The notes under the pieces were generated by a model. It was not told where the DNA came from. It made no database searches and saw only the letters and a list, made by a program, of their open reading frames with translations. Position numbers and translations under genes: made by a program. Below are positions 10,806 through 22,694 of a stretch of 64,000 nucleotides of DNA, piece after piece; within the stretch, counting starts at the first letter, position 1; every line of letters begins with the position of its first letter. This DNA is from Dactylorhiza incarnata (Eukaryota > Streptophyta > Magnoliopsida > Asparagales > Orchidaceae), in NCBI GenBank assembly GCA_033032865.1, contig JAWHQI010000065.1, forward strand, positions 3,410,001-3,474,000, written 5' to 3'.

Positions 10806-12554
10806 TGTTGGATCTGTAGGCGCCCTTAGAGGGGGGGGGGGGGGGGTGAATAAGGGTTTTAAAAACTTTATACTATAATAAAAAACTTTTGATATTTTGA
10901 TCCAAGTTAAAACAAAAATAAAGAGATATTGAAATTAGAAATGAAATCAATTTTATTAAACAAGAAAAGACATGATTAACATATATAAAATTGATTACAA
11001 AATCTGATTTCAATGGCGCTAGAAATCGAAGCGAATAATATGAAAACCCTTTTTGTTTTCTATACCGACTCGTATCCCCATGAACCGGTTGGCTTTAGCC
11101 GATCTCTCCCCAGATACGGCCTCAAGCCGCTCTAGCCAATCTATCACCAGAAAGACCTTGAGCACCCCCTAGATCTACTCCCTAAACCCAGTCGCCGTGT
11201 GGCGAATTCCTCCCTAAGTCCTACCTAGACCTAGTCGTCATGTGGTGAATTCCTCCTAATCCCCACAAGGCCCTAGTCGCCGTATGACGAGTTTCTCTAC
11301 CGAACAAAAGATATAAAGGTTACAATTTGAAAGTAAAACAAAAACTCAAACTAAAGACTCCCTCAAATGTAGAACTTGATGTCGATGTAGATGCGATCGT
11401 ATTGGTCTTCAAGTTCTTTTGCGTTCACAAACGTTGACGGAGTTCTTCGGGCTGCTTGAAGAAGGCTCTCACGAGAGCTCTGAATATATGGCTTCAATTA
11501 CTTTCATATCAGCCAGTAGCAACGGAGGCGGCGCACGTCTTTTTATAGATTCAGCCACTACCGCCAGCGGTAGTACTACCGCCCCGCGGTATCTATATAA
11601 GACAATGAAGCACGCGGATCGTGGTAGTTTGGGCAACAATTTGAGCGCCAAACACTAGCGCGCCGCGGTATCACTAACGCCCCGCGTTAGCGAGATTTCC
11701 TTCCTTCAGCCAATATCATCTTCCAAATCTTCTCTTCAATCAATTTCCGACAGGATGTTCCAAAAGCTACCGCCGAGCGTTAGAACTAACGCACCGCGAT
11801 AGTACTTGCCAAACATAGTGTCCCGTCGACATTCCTTTTTCTCCACTGTTTCCTTCCTGCAATTCTTTCCATTTATATTAGCGCCAGCGGTAGTGCTAAC
11901 GCTCCGCGGTAGTGCATAATTCTTTTCGTCGGATAGCATCTTTGTCGAACCGGCCTTATATTTCGTCGATCGAATTTCGTCGAACGGGATTTGGCTTTCG
12001 TCGATTGCAAATTCGTCGAACGCAGTGATAAGCATTTCGTCGAGCGCATCCTTCATTTTGTCGATCGAATACTAGCGCCAGCGGTAGTGCTAGCGCGCTG
12101 CGGTAAAGCATGCATTTCGTCGAGCGCCGTGGTAGAGCATGCAGTTCGTCGAACATAGGTTTCATTTTGTCGAGCGCTAGCTAGTTCGTCGAACGCATCA
12201 TCCATTTCGTCGAACGCAGGTTTCCTTCTCAGCAGTTTCTTCTCAGCGGTTGTTAGCGCCAGCGGTAGGCTTAACGCGGCGTGGTAGAGCTTTCAGATCT
12301 TCTCAGCGGTTTCCTCCTCAGCGGTTTCGTCTCAGCGGTTTTGTCTCAGTGGTTTCGTCTCAGCAGTTTCGTCTCAGCGGTTCGTTAGTGCTAGCGCCAG
12401 TGGTAAAATTAACGCGACGTAGTAGCAACAATACACAACACAATGGAGATTTGAAAGCACAGAATCCTGCATACTATAAACACAAACAACTATGATCAAA
12501 TACAATATGATTTGTTATTGTCAAACCAAGAGATGCGAAAAGCATGTTCCAACA
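10806..12554 (-). mobile_element. 3' LTR of copia element B (left LTR)
   Basis: 1,749 bp, TGTTGGATCTG on the left to TGTTCCAACA on the right. In element sense it has U3 with TCGACGAA arrays (12230-11915), multiple AGCGCCAGCGGT/AACGCTCCGCGG paired dyads, a TATA box (complement of TTTTATAG at 11541-11548), and R/U5 with three hairpin-forming TCGCCGTGTGGCGA-type words (11185-11295). A run of 16 G is at 10831-10846, near the end of U5. Confidence 0.9.
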
Positions 12555-12570
12555 AACTCCCCCTTTTGAT
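12555..12570 (-). promoter_or_regulatory. Polypurine tract of element B
   Basis: The plus strand reads AACTCCCCCTTTTGAT just outside the 3' LTR; in element sense this is ATCAAAAGGGGGAGTT. A purine-rich run abutting the 3' LTR is the expected primer for plus-strand cDNA synthesis, and the same motif abuts the LTR of element C at 51794-51810. Confidence 0.85.
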
Positions 12571-13537
12571 AATAACAAATCCCCTTAGAAAGAAATAATG
12601 CAATTGATAGGAGTTTGTGTTTATAATAGAGATAAACATGAAATTTGAGACATGTGCATATGCTCCCCCTAAATGAATTCTCCCCCTAAGTGAATGCTTC
12701 CCCTACAACAAAACTTCATATGAACTTGACTCCCCAAAACATGTTAATTTCTTTCAAATTTATTCCCCCCTTTTGGTATTATCAAAAGAGGGTGGAGAGG
12801 TAGTCCAACAAAAAGTGCAATAACTGTGTAGAGAGGGAATGATCATGATAAGGAGTGAAACGCCAAAAAAAATACAATAGATAGGAGAGAGAAAAAAGAA
12901 TGTGAAGAAATAGTCAGAAAGAAACCACTTGTTGGGAAAACGTATTCATGATCGAGCGTACAAGTAGTAAAGATGTGGAAAGCATGACGAAATAATTTTT
13001 TTGTTAAGTGAACATCTATATAGGAATTGTGAAGCATAGTAAATGATTAAGAATTTTAGACATAACAGAATAGATGTTGTAGCATTTTAAGTACACAAAA
13101 TAATTGCAGTTGTAACATAGCCATATACTAATTTTGAAAGATATGCAATACAGAGTTCTCATGGCGTAGCGGAAAAAAATATAAGCATGATACAAGATAT
13201 CAAGTCAAGATGGAAGAATACAATGTTCTAAATTGAGAAAATAAGCACACTTATACATTGTATTGATCACGCAAGGCTATCTAGTGCATTTACTTAAGAA
13301 TTTAGAGAATACATGTAGATATGCAATAGACTCCAATTCTCATGAGTAGAATGCTTACAAGTGAAAATGAAGTGTACAAAATTGTGTTTTTGATAAAAGT
13401 ATACATATGAGTTAATCAAAACACATGATATGTATAATGGAATAAACATAATAATATTGAACAAGCATTTTTAGAGTTACCTTGTCCCACAAAGCTATAT
13501 AAAATTTTCAATGCACATAGAAAAAATAGTACAACTA

Positions 13538-13660
13538 CCAAGGTGCTCTGCACACACAATGCTTATTAAGACTTATCAGGGTGCAAAGTAGTGCTTGAAG
13601 AATCACAATTATTATTTTGAATTTTAGTTTTTTTGTGATTCGGTGTACAAGAAGAAGTAG
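13538..13660 (-). repeat. Stem-loop module 1 in the 3' region of element B
   Basis: The plus strand begins CCAAGGTGCTC, followed by CACAATGCTTATTAAGACTT and ATCAGG, then a stem formed by GAATCACAA (13600-13608) and TTGTGATTC (13633-13641). The same module, with a changed but still paired stem, occurs in element C at 52550-52680. A second related module follows at 13704. Confidence 0.6.
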
Positions 13661-13703
13661 TGTAAAAGGAAAATGTTTGCAACAAGGCACTTTACAATTC
13701 TAT

Positions 13704-13830
13704 CCAAGGTGCTCAACCTCACAATGCTCATTAAGACTTATTAGGAGGGTGAGTAGTGCTTGGTGGAGTTATCTTTGTCAATTATTTATTTGAATTTTTG
13801 CTTAACGACAAAGGTCTCCGAATTCACTTG
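13704..13830 (-). repeat. Stem-loop module 2 in the 3' region of element B
   Basis: A repeat of module 1: CCAAGGTGCTC, CACAATGCTCATTAAGACTT, ATTAGG, GTAGTGCTTGG. The stem is CTTTGTC (13773-13779) with GACAAAG (13807-13813), followed by CCGAATTCAC. The counterpart in element C is 52719-52840. Confidence 0.6.
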
Positions 13831-16410
13831 TATGTGCAAACAAAAGATTTTTTGAAAAGACACACTTCTTCAAAAATTAGGTGCATGAAAAAGATTTTTA
13901 CATGTGGTATAGGTAAAACTAAACATGCCTAACAATAATATTAAGTTGTTACACTACACAATCATGAAGGAGAAGATTAAATTCATATGTAGTATATCAA
14001 AAAGTGTGAGTGGAAAAAATCATTTGCAAATATAAGCCATTTACTCATACATAGAGGCTTGCTATGCAATACTACACATGATTTCTATAATCAGTTTCAA
14101 AGCACACATAAGATAATGATCAAGGCATGATACAAAACAATGTTATTAAGATACTTGAAATAGAGAATGAAACATTATACACAAAACTTGGCAAGATAGA
14201 CCATATCATCCTTGAAACATAGAAAATTACATCAATTTTTATAAATTTTAAGTTTTTCAAAAACAAAAATAAAACAAATAAAAAGCATGTTTTTGTTGTT
14301 TTGATTGGTTTTTCAAATTTTGTAGTTGGTTTTGATATATAAAAAAAAATAAAACAAATTTTATTTTATAGAACTAAAACAAAGCATGTTTATGGTTGGA
14401 TTTTGATTTGTTATAGTTTTTTTGTGTTTAGAAATTTTAGAAGAAAATAACAGACACTAAAAAAAATAAAGACTGAAAAAGAAAACTGGAAATTCAAAAA
14501 TTACCCACTAACGCCAGCGGTACCCAGTTATCGCCTGGCGGTAGTGACAGAACTAGAATTTTGGGAAAAACGTGAAATTTTTCAGAATTTTTCTTTTGAA
14601 TATATTTGTGCAGATTTGTGACAATGAAGTTCAGCAATGAAATCAGACATATGCATACACAAAAATGTGGATTTTCCAAGTTTAAGCTAATATGTCCAAA
14701 ACCCTAAATTCTAGCCTAAGGTGTCACAATACACTTTCAAAATACTTGTGTTTTTCACATGCATGAGAGTTCAGAAATAGATAATATGAAAAACATAAGA
14801 TAACATGTTTGAGCACGAATATGCATGAGTGAAATGATCGTAACTAACATAATATTCATGCAATGTATACAACATATGTATGTCTAAGATCAAGATACCC
14901 TAACAACATGTCTACACCCTAGCCACGTACTAAGTGACGGATGGGCATGAAGAGCTGCACGCATGCCGTAGGTTGGGGTGTTAATCCCACATGCATACAA
15001 AAGACAATGCTCACCATAGCACTCTTTCCCCCCAGTGCCTCGCAAGGTCCCACTGGAACCCTTCCCGGTTAAGGACAAGACATGACATAGTGGTTAGGTT
15101 TCTAATGCACACAATCCTACGCCCTCGCTATAGTGAGACACATAGTGTGGTTGAATGATCATGGGCATACTAAGCACTTAATCTTATTGAACCAATTTTT
15201 TAAACTATGGCTTTTATGCGAGATTACTTTCTTATTAGATTTGATTTTAAAGCAACATAGTTATTATGAATTTTAACTTTCAATTGTTTTTCTTTAAAAT
15301 TGATTTATTATGGCATCATGATCACTAGCATGAAGGATTGTATTGATTAGTTGATAATGCTAGAAGGAAGAGTTTTATCACAATTTGATGGCGTAAGATC
15401 TATTTCATTAATGTTGCATGTATACAAACCTAGTCATTCAAATTTTGGACATAGAATGAAGTGATGATACTAGTTAATTTATTCTTTTAGATATAAAGAT
15501 GATTCTATGATCTTCATATAAATAAGATACATGCAAAACATGATTGATTCATATAATGGTCATGATCACAAACAATTTGATGAAATCAATAGGATCTTTT
15601 GTAGATTTTTAATATTTGAATTAAAAAGATCTATTGAATTGGCAAGGTTATTATACATGATCATGAATTTTAACACATAGGAATTATATACTCATAATTA
15701 ATTGTTCATGATGATATAAATGAGATATTATTAAAGAACATTCATATTCATCCTTTTTGAATTATTAGAGAGAAATATTATAAGGTGAAAACTTAAGATA
15801 AAAATAAAGAGAAAAATATTTTTGGTTATTAAGAAAGGTTTTGCAAAATTTCTCTTTGATTTTTGAAATCTTAAATAAATCACACATATATATATAAAGT
15901 TTTATTAGGAATTATATATTTTTTATTTTTGCAATTTTTCAATTTTAATTTGACATGATTATGATTAAACATACTAGGGGTAATCAAAAAGACGCAAATA
16001 TATTAAATACCTAAGCAAAACTTGCGCATTTTATAAATTTAGCCTAATACCCCTAAAATACCTTTTTAAATCCATTTTGACACTTAGTTCATTTAGTCTT
16101 AATAAAATCATATAACAAATTTAGTTTTTCAATTTTTATAAGACTATTAGGAAATGGATTTAGAAGGACAAAAATAAAAAGGATAAGTAGATCACTAGAA
16201 AAATGACATGACTTATTATTCAACTTTACTCAATTTGATTTATTTATGAATTTTGGTTTAATATGTGGAAGTCATATCACAAGTTATATAAAGTGATCAT
16301 ATCATGATGGTTCAAAGAAATTAAAAAAAAAGGAAATTAAGCATATCATGAAGTAGATAATTGATATTTTATTTTTTAGTTGATTTCTACTTCATGCAAA
16401 TGGTTGGATA

Positions 16411-17880
16411 CTAATGAATGAGAGATTTAGGTATCCAAAGAGATCCGGGTGCGATGGTTCCTTTGGGTACCCAAATACATCGTGTTTGCTTTTGGGGAGA
16501 TATGATTGAATGGGCCCTTTTGAGTGGAGTTTGTGTTTCATCTTTAACTTTGGGTCTCCATTCAAACCTTGGTTTAATATTGTTTTTAGTTTTCAAATTT
16601 CCATAATTATTTACTTGAATATTTGGATCAAAGTGATTTTTGAATTTATAATTTGGAGGAAATTTGTTTACATTTAATTTTAGGTTGGGAGAAACATGAT
16701 ATTGTAAATTATGGTGATTTTGATTTTTATTTACAAATCCTTTATGTTCCTTACTCCCATTTTTAAACTTAGATAAGATGTTCATATTCATATTCAACTT
16801 ATTTTTAGATATATTTTGATATTGTGAATTTGTATTTACCATTTTCATAAGCAAGTTGATTTTTGATTTTAATTCATCATTCTTAATCTTTAAATTATGT
16901 CTAGCTTTATTATAAGCGATTGTGCTATTTTTAAGAGTGGAAACAATTGAATCAATATGATCTTGATAGTTATTTCTATATTCATCAAATGTTTCATCCA
17001 TCTCTTTAATTTCAATTTTATATTCTTTACACTTAGCACAATCATTTTCCAAAGATGAATTTTCTAAACATAATCTTTCATTTTGTTCTTTTATAAAAAG
17101 AAGTTCCTTTTCAAGTTCCTTGCATTTTTTTTAGATCATTTAATTCTATACAAGGTGTAATGTTTTCAACTAAGGAACCTTGGGTAGGACTAGATAAATT
17201 AGAATTTGAGTCTTCATTAATTTTTGCCTTTAAATTTTTGTTTTCTAAGCGCAAATGTTTATTAATCTTTTAATTTCTTAATTTTGCGCTTTGTAGTTTG
17301 AAGCAATTGTAATGAAGAGATAGAAGTACAAAAAGTGGGATTTGATTTCCTTACGTTGCTTTCGGGAGAGGCACGATTTGAACACATAGTTTCGTTGACA
17401 TTTTTTTTGGCACTCCTCTTCCGAAGACAGTACTTCTCCTTCTCTTCCATTTGATGTGTGCTCCATTGATCCGTCATGAGAGGAGTATTCTTGAAGGCTT
17501 GTGCAAGCTTGCATATTCTCCGGTTCTTGAGATTGTTCCATACCTGTAGAAGGAGAATCATAAGTTCTTTTAAGAAAATTCCAAATCTCATATGTGGTAG
17601 GTAAAGTATAAATAAGTTTGAAAATATTTTGGTCTAACGCACAAAATATACTATTCATAGATTTTGCATTTAAAATAATTTCATTTCTAGTTAGTACGCT
17701 AAGTGGCTTTTCTATAGTAATATTCCAAACTTTTTCATCTAAGACCTTAAGAAAATTTTTCATTAATATTTTCCACTCTTTAAAATTTTTGCCCATAAAT
17801 AAAGGTGGTGATAATACTTTTTCATTTATATTAAAATTTTCCCCACTAACAGAAGCGAGATCATGATCAAAAGACGCCAT
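16411..17880 (-). pseudogene. Copia gag of element B, two blocks with a frame break
   Basis: It starts at ATG 17880. The N-terminal block (17880 to about 17280) has the copia gag signature PPLFMGKNFKEWK, then WNITIEKP and YEIWNFLKRTY. Around 17050-17250 the frame is broken but a Leu/Lys/Glu-rich coiled coil is readable. The second block (17052-16411, 213 aa) is coiled coil, then an Asn/Lys-rich tail ending WVPKGTIAPGSLWIPK, the end typical of SIRE-like gag just before protease. No CCHC knuckle was seen. Gag would form the cytoplasmic particle; here no pol follows. Confidence 0.75.
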
Positions 17881-17911
17881 TATTCCCGGTTGTTAAGCCG
17901 AATTGGAATAA

Positions 17912-17929
17912 CCTCACTCTGATACCACT
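17912..17929 (-). promoter_or_regulatory. Primer binding site of element B
   Basis: In element sense it reads AGTGGTATCAGAGTGAGG, abutting the 5' LTR end at 17930. It is the copia-type site for initiator tRNA-Met and fixes the element on the minus strand. Confidence 0.9.
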
Positions 17930-19647
17930 TGTTGGATCTGTAAGCGCCCTTAGGGGGGGGGGGGGGGGTGAATAAGGGTTTTAAAAACTTTCTACTATAA
18001 TAGAAAACTTTTGATATTTTGATCTAAGTTAAAACAAAAATAAAGAGATATTGAAATTAGAAATGAAATCAATTTTATTAAACAAGAAAAGACATCATTA
18101 ACATTTATAAAATTGATTACAAAATCTGATTTCAATGACGCTAGAAATCGAAGCGAATAATATGAAAACCCTTTTTGTTTTCTATATCGACTCGTATCCC
18201 CACGAACCGGTTGGCTTTAGCCGATCTCTCCCCAGATACGACCTCAAGCCGCTCTAGCCAATCTATCACCAGAAAGGCCCCGAGCACCCTCTAGATCTAC
18301 TCCCTAGACCCAATCGCAGTGTGGCGAATTCCTCCCTAAGTCCTACCTAGACCTAGTCGCCGTGTGGCGAATTCCCCCTAGTCCCCGCAAGGCCCTAGTC
18401 GTCGTGTGTCGAGTTTCTCTACCGAACAAAAGATATAAAAGTTATAATTTGAAAGTAAAACAAAAACTCAAACTAAAGACTCCCTCAAATGTAGAACTTG
18501 ATGTTGATGTAGATGCGATCGTATTGGTCTTCAAGTTCTTTTGCGTTCACGAACGTTGACGGAGTTCTTCGGGCTGCTTGAAGAAGGCTCTCACGAGAGC
18601 TCTGAATATATGGCTTCAATTCCTTTCGTATCAGCCAGCAAAAATGGAGGCGGTGCACGTCTTTTTATAGATTCAGCCACTACCGCCAGCGGTAGTACTA
18701 CCGCCCCGCGGTATCTACATAAGGCAATGAAGCACGCGGATCGTGGTAGTTTGGGCAACAATCTGAGCTCCAAACACTAGCGCGCCGCGGTATCACTAAT
18801 GCCCCGCGTTAGCAAGATTTCCTTCCTTCAGCCAATATCATCTTCCAAATCTTCTCTTCAATCAATTTCCGACAGGATGTTTCCAAAAGCTACCGCCGGG
18901 AGTTAGACCTAACGCGCCGCGATAATACTTGCCAAACATAGTGTCCCGTCGACATTCCTTTTTCTCCATTGTTTCCTTCCAGCAATTCTTTCCATTTATA
19001 TTAGCGCCAGCGGTAGTTCTAATGCTCCGCGGTAGTGCACAATTCTTTTCGTCGGATAGCATCTTTGTCGAACCGGCCTTATATTTTGTCGATCGAATTT
19101 TCTTCGAACATGATTCGGCTTTCGTCGATCGCAAATTCGTCGAACGCGGTGATAAGCATTTCGTCGAGCGCAGCCTTCATTTTGTCGATCGAATACTAGC
19201 ACCAGCAGTAGTGCTAGCACGCCGCGGTAAAGCATGCATTTCGTCGAGCGCCGTGGTAGAGCATGCAGTTCGTCGAACACAGGTTTCATTTCGTCGAGCG
19301 CTAGTTCGTCGAACGCAGCATCCATTTCGTCGAACGCAGGTTACCTTCTCAGCGGTTTCTTCTCAGTGGTTGTTAGCGCCAGCGGTAGGCTTAACGCGGC
19401 GCGGTAGAGCTTTCAGATCTTCTCAGCGGTTTCCTCCTCAGCGGTTTCGTCTCAGCGGTTTTGTCTCAGCGGTTCGGTAGTGCTAGCGTCAGCGGTAAAA
19501 TTAACGCGGCGCGGAAGCAACAATACACAGCACCATGGAGATTTAAAAGCACAGAATCCTGCATACTATAAACACAAAACAAGTATGATCAAATACAATA
19601 GGATTTGTTATTGTCAAACCAAGAGATGCGGAAAGCATGTTCCAACA
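17930..19647 (-). mobile_element. 5' LTR of copia element B (right LTR)
   Basis: 1,718 bp with the same ends and internal order as the left LTR: 16-G run at 17953-17968, R/U5 hairpin words at 18305-18410, TATA complement TTTTATAG at 18663-18670, paired dyads, and TTCGTCGA arrays at 19045-19345 (sense TCGACGAA). The two LTRs are very similar throughout with small indels, so the element is fairly young by window standards. Confidence 0.9.
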
Positions 19648-20340
19648 GCAGTATCCTAAAGTTCCTCTGCACGAACTTGGCGAGCTACTACTGCACAGAT
19701 GTGAAATCTCCCCACTACCTGTGGTCATGGAAGATTTACATCTCAAGCTTCAAGTCGAGGGGGCAGCAACTAGGACTCGTCGATGTCTCGCTTGGTAGGA
19801 TTTTTGCCTTGACAACAATCTATCTTGGTGCTTCCCTTTCAATATATGGAGTACAAGAGGTTATAACATCACCATAATACTTGCAGGAAGAAGAAAAGAA
19901 AGAAATGGAAATACAAAGTATTTCAAGAAAAGAAGCGCTTCAAATCATCTCTGCTCCAAGTGTGCGACAACTCTTCCCATGCATAGGTGTGGAGACGATA
20001 AGCTCCGTCCTTAAGCATTCTTTCACAATGAATGGTCCTGCCCAATTTGGATTGAGCTTACCAACTGAGCCAGATCTTGATGCTGCATCAACCTTTTTGA
20101 GAACTAGATTACCAACAACAAATTCTTTAACTCTTGACATTTTTATCAAAGTACTTGACCATTCTTCTCTTCACTTCCTCCTGCTTGATTATTGTTGTAT
20201 ATCTCAGCTCTTCAATAAGGTCGAGGTTGCATCTCAACTATTCATCGTTCCCTTCCATCCAGCTATCTTGATTTTGTTGCGATAATAACACCCTTGGACT
20301 TCTCACTTCGAACTCAACTGGAATGAGAGCTTCTGAATAG
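19648..20340 (-). pseudogene. Tat-type gypsy fragment K: integrase C-terminus and 3' region
   Basis: The reverse complement of this stretch matches the end of element E (about 46540-47235). The minus frame near 20130-20010 reads LVLKKVDAASRSGSVGKLN then PNWAGPF, the same as the C-terminal integrase tail of E, followed by non-coding DNA containing the shared words AAGTTCCTC and GACTTGAAGCTTGA. It begins exactly at the end of element B and has no upstream pol. With the gag remnant at 25373-25953, it is probably one deleted minus-strand element. Confidence 0.75.
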
Positions 20341-20537
20341 TTTAAACAAGCGCCCGGCGGCTGCGTTCGCCGGGTTTGCACCCGCCGCGCCATGAAAAAA
20401 GCTTCAAAACGGAGCTTTTTGAGCCCCACCTCCTCTCCTCCATTCCCAACCCTCCCTCTCCACCCGCCGGTTCTGCCCGCCACCGCGCGCCAAATAAAGC
20501 CTCAGTCTCTTATCCTTAAAAAAATTGACGGCAATAC
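20341..20537. other. Unassigned GC-rich spacer
   Basis: GC-rich DNA (CGCCCGGCGGCTGCG, CACCCGCCGCGCC, CCCGCCACCGCGCGCC) with a short inverted repeat AAAAGCTTC/GGAGCTTTT near 20397-20425. It resembles neither neighbour and no gene was recognised. It ends where the A-type block begins. Confidence 0.4.
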
Positions 20538-21800
20538 GTAGGCTACTTCAAATGAAAATAATGATGGAATTATGCATTTTTATAAAGCTCAAGAGGGAGG
20601 GCCAGAAAACTATCATTTCTAATTTGATGATAACCAATAAAAATATTTGAATTGCACTAAATGGGTTATTAACTTCATGGTATAAGCTTTGATGCACTTA
20701 GCCAAAGCTAATTAGTATGGCCAGAGGGAGCGTATCATGGTAGTAAAAACTAAAAATATTTTAATCATGGGATCTATGTAAAAAATTAGGATTGCCATTA
20801 TATGAGAAATTGGAGCATCACCAAAATTTCATGAAAATTGTAGACGGAAAGATCTAAATTGTATTTTTTGAGGGGAGTTCAACTTCACATTCGTATTTAA
20901 TTTCATTGAACGATGAGAAGAAATTTCACTATTAAAGATTTTTAGGTCTTATGAACAAAAAAAATATATATTATTTCCATGATAATCAGACTCAGACATG
21001 TTCCCGGTGTGTCCATGCATAGTTCCACTCGAGCATGTATATGAAACTTAGTTTTTTCATTTGACGTGCCTTTTAAAATATATGTATGTACGAGTCTCAT
21101 GAAGCGAGTACAGTGCAGATGATAGGAATGACTATTGACCAAATGACAACTGTACGGAGGCTTGCATGACCACCACAATGTTCTTTTTTACTTAAAATAC
21201 AAATTACTTTTCATTGTAGCTTGTTATCTATTTCTTGATATTTCAAATCATGTTTATTATACCTCAAAAGTTTAATGAAGTCGCTTGTGCAAAACTCAAA
21301 CATCTTCAAATCAAGCTTATAAATCTTTATATTTTGTGTTTAAAAAATGTTTTCTTTTCAAAAACAAAATGTTTGATCTATTTTTCGCTGTGTTGTACTC
21401 TTATGCTCAATCATGATTCTTTTTTTTCAATAAGTAGTATCCAACAAGTTGTATGTGACATCATATTTCACCTTTATATAGGGCAAACTAACACTTATAT
21501 ATATCACTCGCTCCTACCCTCTTTTGCTAATAACAAAAGCGGGAGAATTAATTGAAGAAATCTAATATTTTATGGAAAGTATAATATAACACCACAAATG
21601 TTTAAAGGAAGCATCTATGTAGGGGGATTCATTGAGGGGGAGTATACACTTCTAAGAACTCGAACACAATTATGTACTCAATCCACACCACTCGAAAACC
21701 TAGTTTATCACGATTATCACTTACCGCACTTTTCTATAAACACAACTCTAAAATAATTGATTTCTTCTTAGAAGATTTGTTATTATCAAAAGAGTGAATT
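20538..21800 (+). mobile_element. Copia element A: 3' internal region, copy 2
   Basis: Nearly identical to 7125-8403, including the same abrupt start TAGGCTACTTCAAATG, the G-rich words ahead of the LTR and the terminal TTATCAAAAGAGTGAATT. Small indels separate the copies (for example, the AACACTTATTGATATCC segment near 8120 is shortened here). No coding content. Confidence 0.7.
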
Positions 21801-22395
21801 TGTTGGAACACGCGTTCCGCATATCTTGGTTTGAGAATAACAAATCTCATTATGTATTTGATCACGCTTGTCTTGTGTTTATAATGTGTAGGTTGTTGGA
21901 ACATATGTTCCGCATCTCTTTGTTTGAGAATAATAAATCTCACGATGTATTTGATCTTGCTTATAATGTGTTTATAATGTGCATAAACTATAGATACAAT
22001 ATCCCTATAAATAGAATGCTGAATATGGACGATTCTCTGGAAAGACAACTAACGCCCATCGTTAGAGTTAACGCCCGCGTTAACTTATTGTCGAGAAGGA
22101 ATATCGACGAGAAGGGATGTCGACGTGAAGGGAATGGCGTCAAGAAGGGAAATCGTCGAGAAGCTAACGCGAGCGTTAAGAGCTAACACGAGCGTTAAGC
22201 CATGTTCTTACCCGTTTCTGCCACGACTTTGACGGTTGCGCGGTTTCAGCCACGATCATAAACGATCAACTAATGCTGGCGGTAATCTTAACACTTGCAT
22301 AAGCTTCCTTTGGCTATTTAAGGATAGGTGAAATAAGATCAAAGATTCTGCTGCTAAGTTCAAATGAAGTGTACTTGTAGTGGTGAGCTCCAACA
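21801..22395 (+). mobile_element. Truncated LTR of the second A-type copy
   Basis: It starts TGTTGGAACACGCG and repeats its first 95 bp from 21896, as in the other A LTR. It includes AACGCGAGCGTT dyads, CGTCGAGAAGG words and a TATA-like CTATTTAAGG at about 22314-22323. Similarity to the full A LTR fades soon after the TATA and a terminal-looking GAGCTCCAACA ends at 22395. R/U5 is therefore mostly missing. Confidence 0.65.
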
Positions 22396-22694
22396 AATAA
22401 GAAAAATAGACAAATGAAAAAAATTAAACTAATTAAACTAGACTTGGAAAAATAAAAATGCAGGAAAAATAAGATAACTACTGGGTTTATTGTCTCTCCA
22501 GCATGACTTATTCAGGCCTTTAAAATATTCTAGATTATTGGTCTGTGAAAGATAAAGTGAACATATAACTGCCATAATATCTGTTGTGGTAACGAGTACC
22601 GATACGGAGATAACACAGTTACTCTTTCCCCTGAATAATAATACCTGAACTTCACAGGTAAGGAAAATAGAAAATAAGAGGAGGAGGTCTGCTC
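22396..22694 (-). other. Left edge of Athila-like fragment J, no coding content
   Basis: AT-rich DNA between the truncated A LTR and the degenerate ORF of J. Probably the 3' non-coding part of J. No boundary, polypurine tract or repeat could be fixed. Confidence 0.35.

Larger units (their letters stand above)
12571..16410 (-). other. Long 3' non-coding region of element B
   Basis: About 3.8 kb of AT-rich DNA between gag and the 3' LTR, with no open frames of coding character. Parts are conserved in element C (13260-13430 here against 52310-52460 there, and the two stem-loop modules listed separately). One paired GC-rich dyad lies at 14507-14550 (AACGCCAGCGGT followed by TCGCCTGGCGG). This is where pol would be in an autonomous relative, so it probably combines residual 3' region with replacement sequence. 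Confidence 0.6.
10806..19647 (-). mobile_element. Copia element B: two-LTR, gag-only retrotransposon
   Basis: An 8.84-kb element on the minus strand with LTRs at 17930-19647 (5') and 10806-12554 (3'), a tRNA-Met-type PBS, a gag ORF in two blocks (17880 down to 16411), then 3.8 kb of non-coding DNA and a polypurine tract. No protease, integrase, RT or RNase H similarity was found, so it is non-autonomous, of the kind called TR-GAG or LARD. The flanks read GCATT on the left and GCAGT on the right, a near but imperfect 5-bp duplication, and they lie in different elements (A gag versus gypsy K). Confidence 0.85.

Noticed and set aside
10831..10846. 16-G run (also 17953-17968) as a designed or regulatory G-quadruplex
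   Set aside because: It lies at the G/C-rich end of U5, where related LTRs have 6-8 G; simple homopolymer expansion or base-calling error is the plainer reading.
19881..20285. Plus-strand ORF of 134 codons
   Set aside because: Antisense shadow of the gypsy integrase tail that reads correctly on the minus strand.
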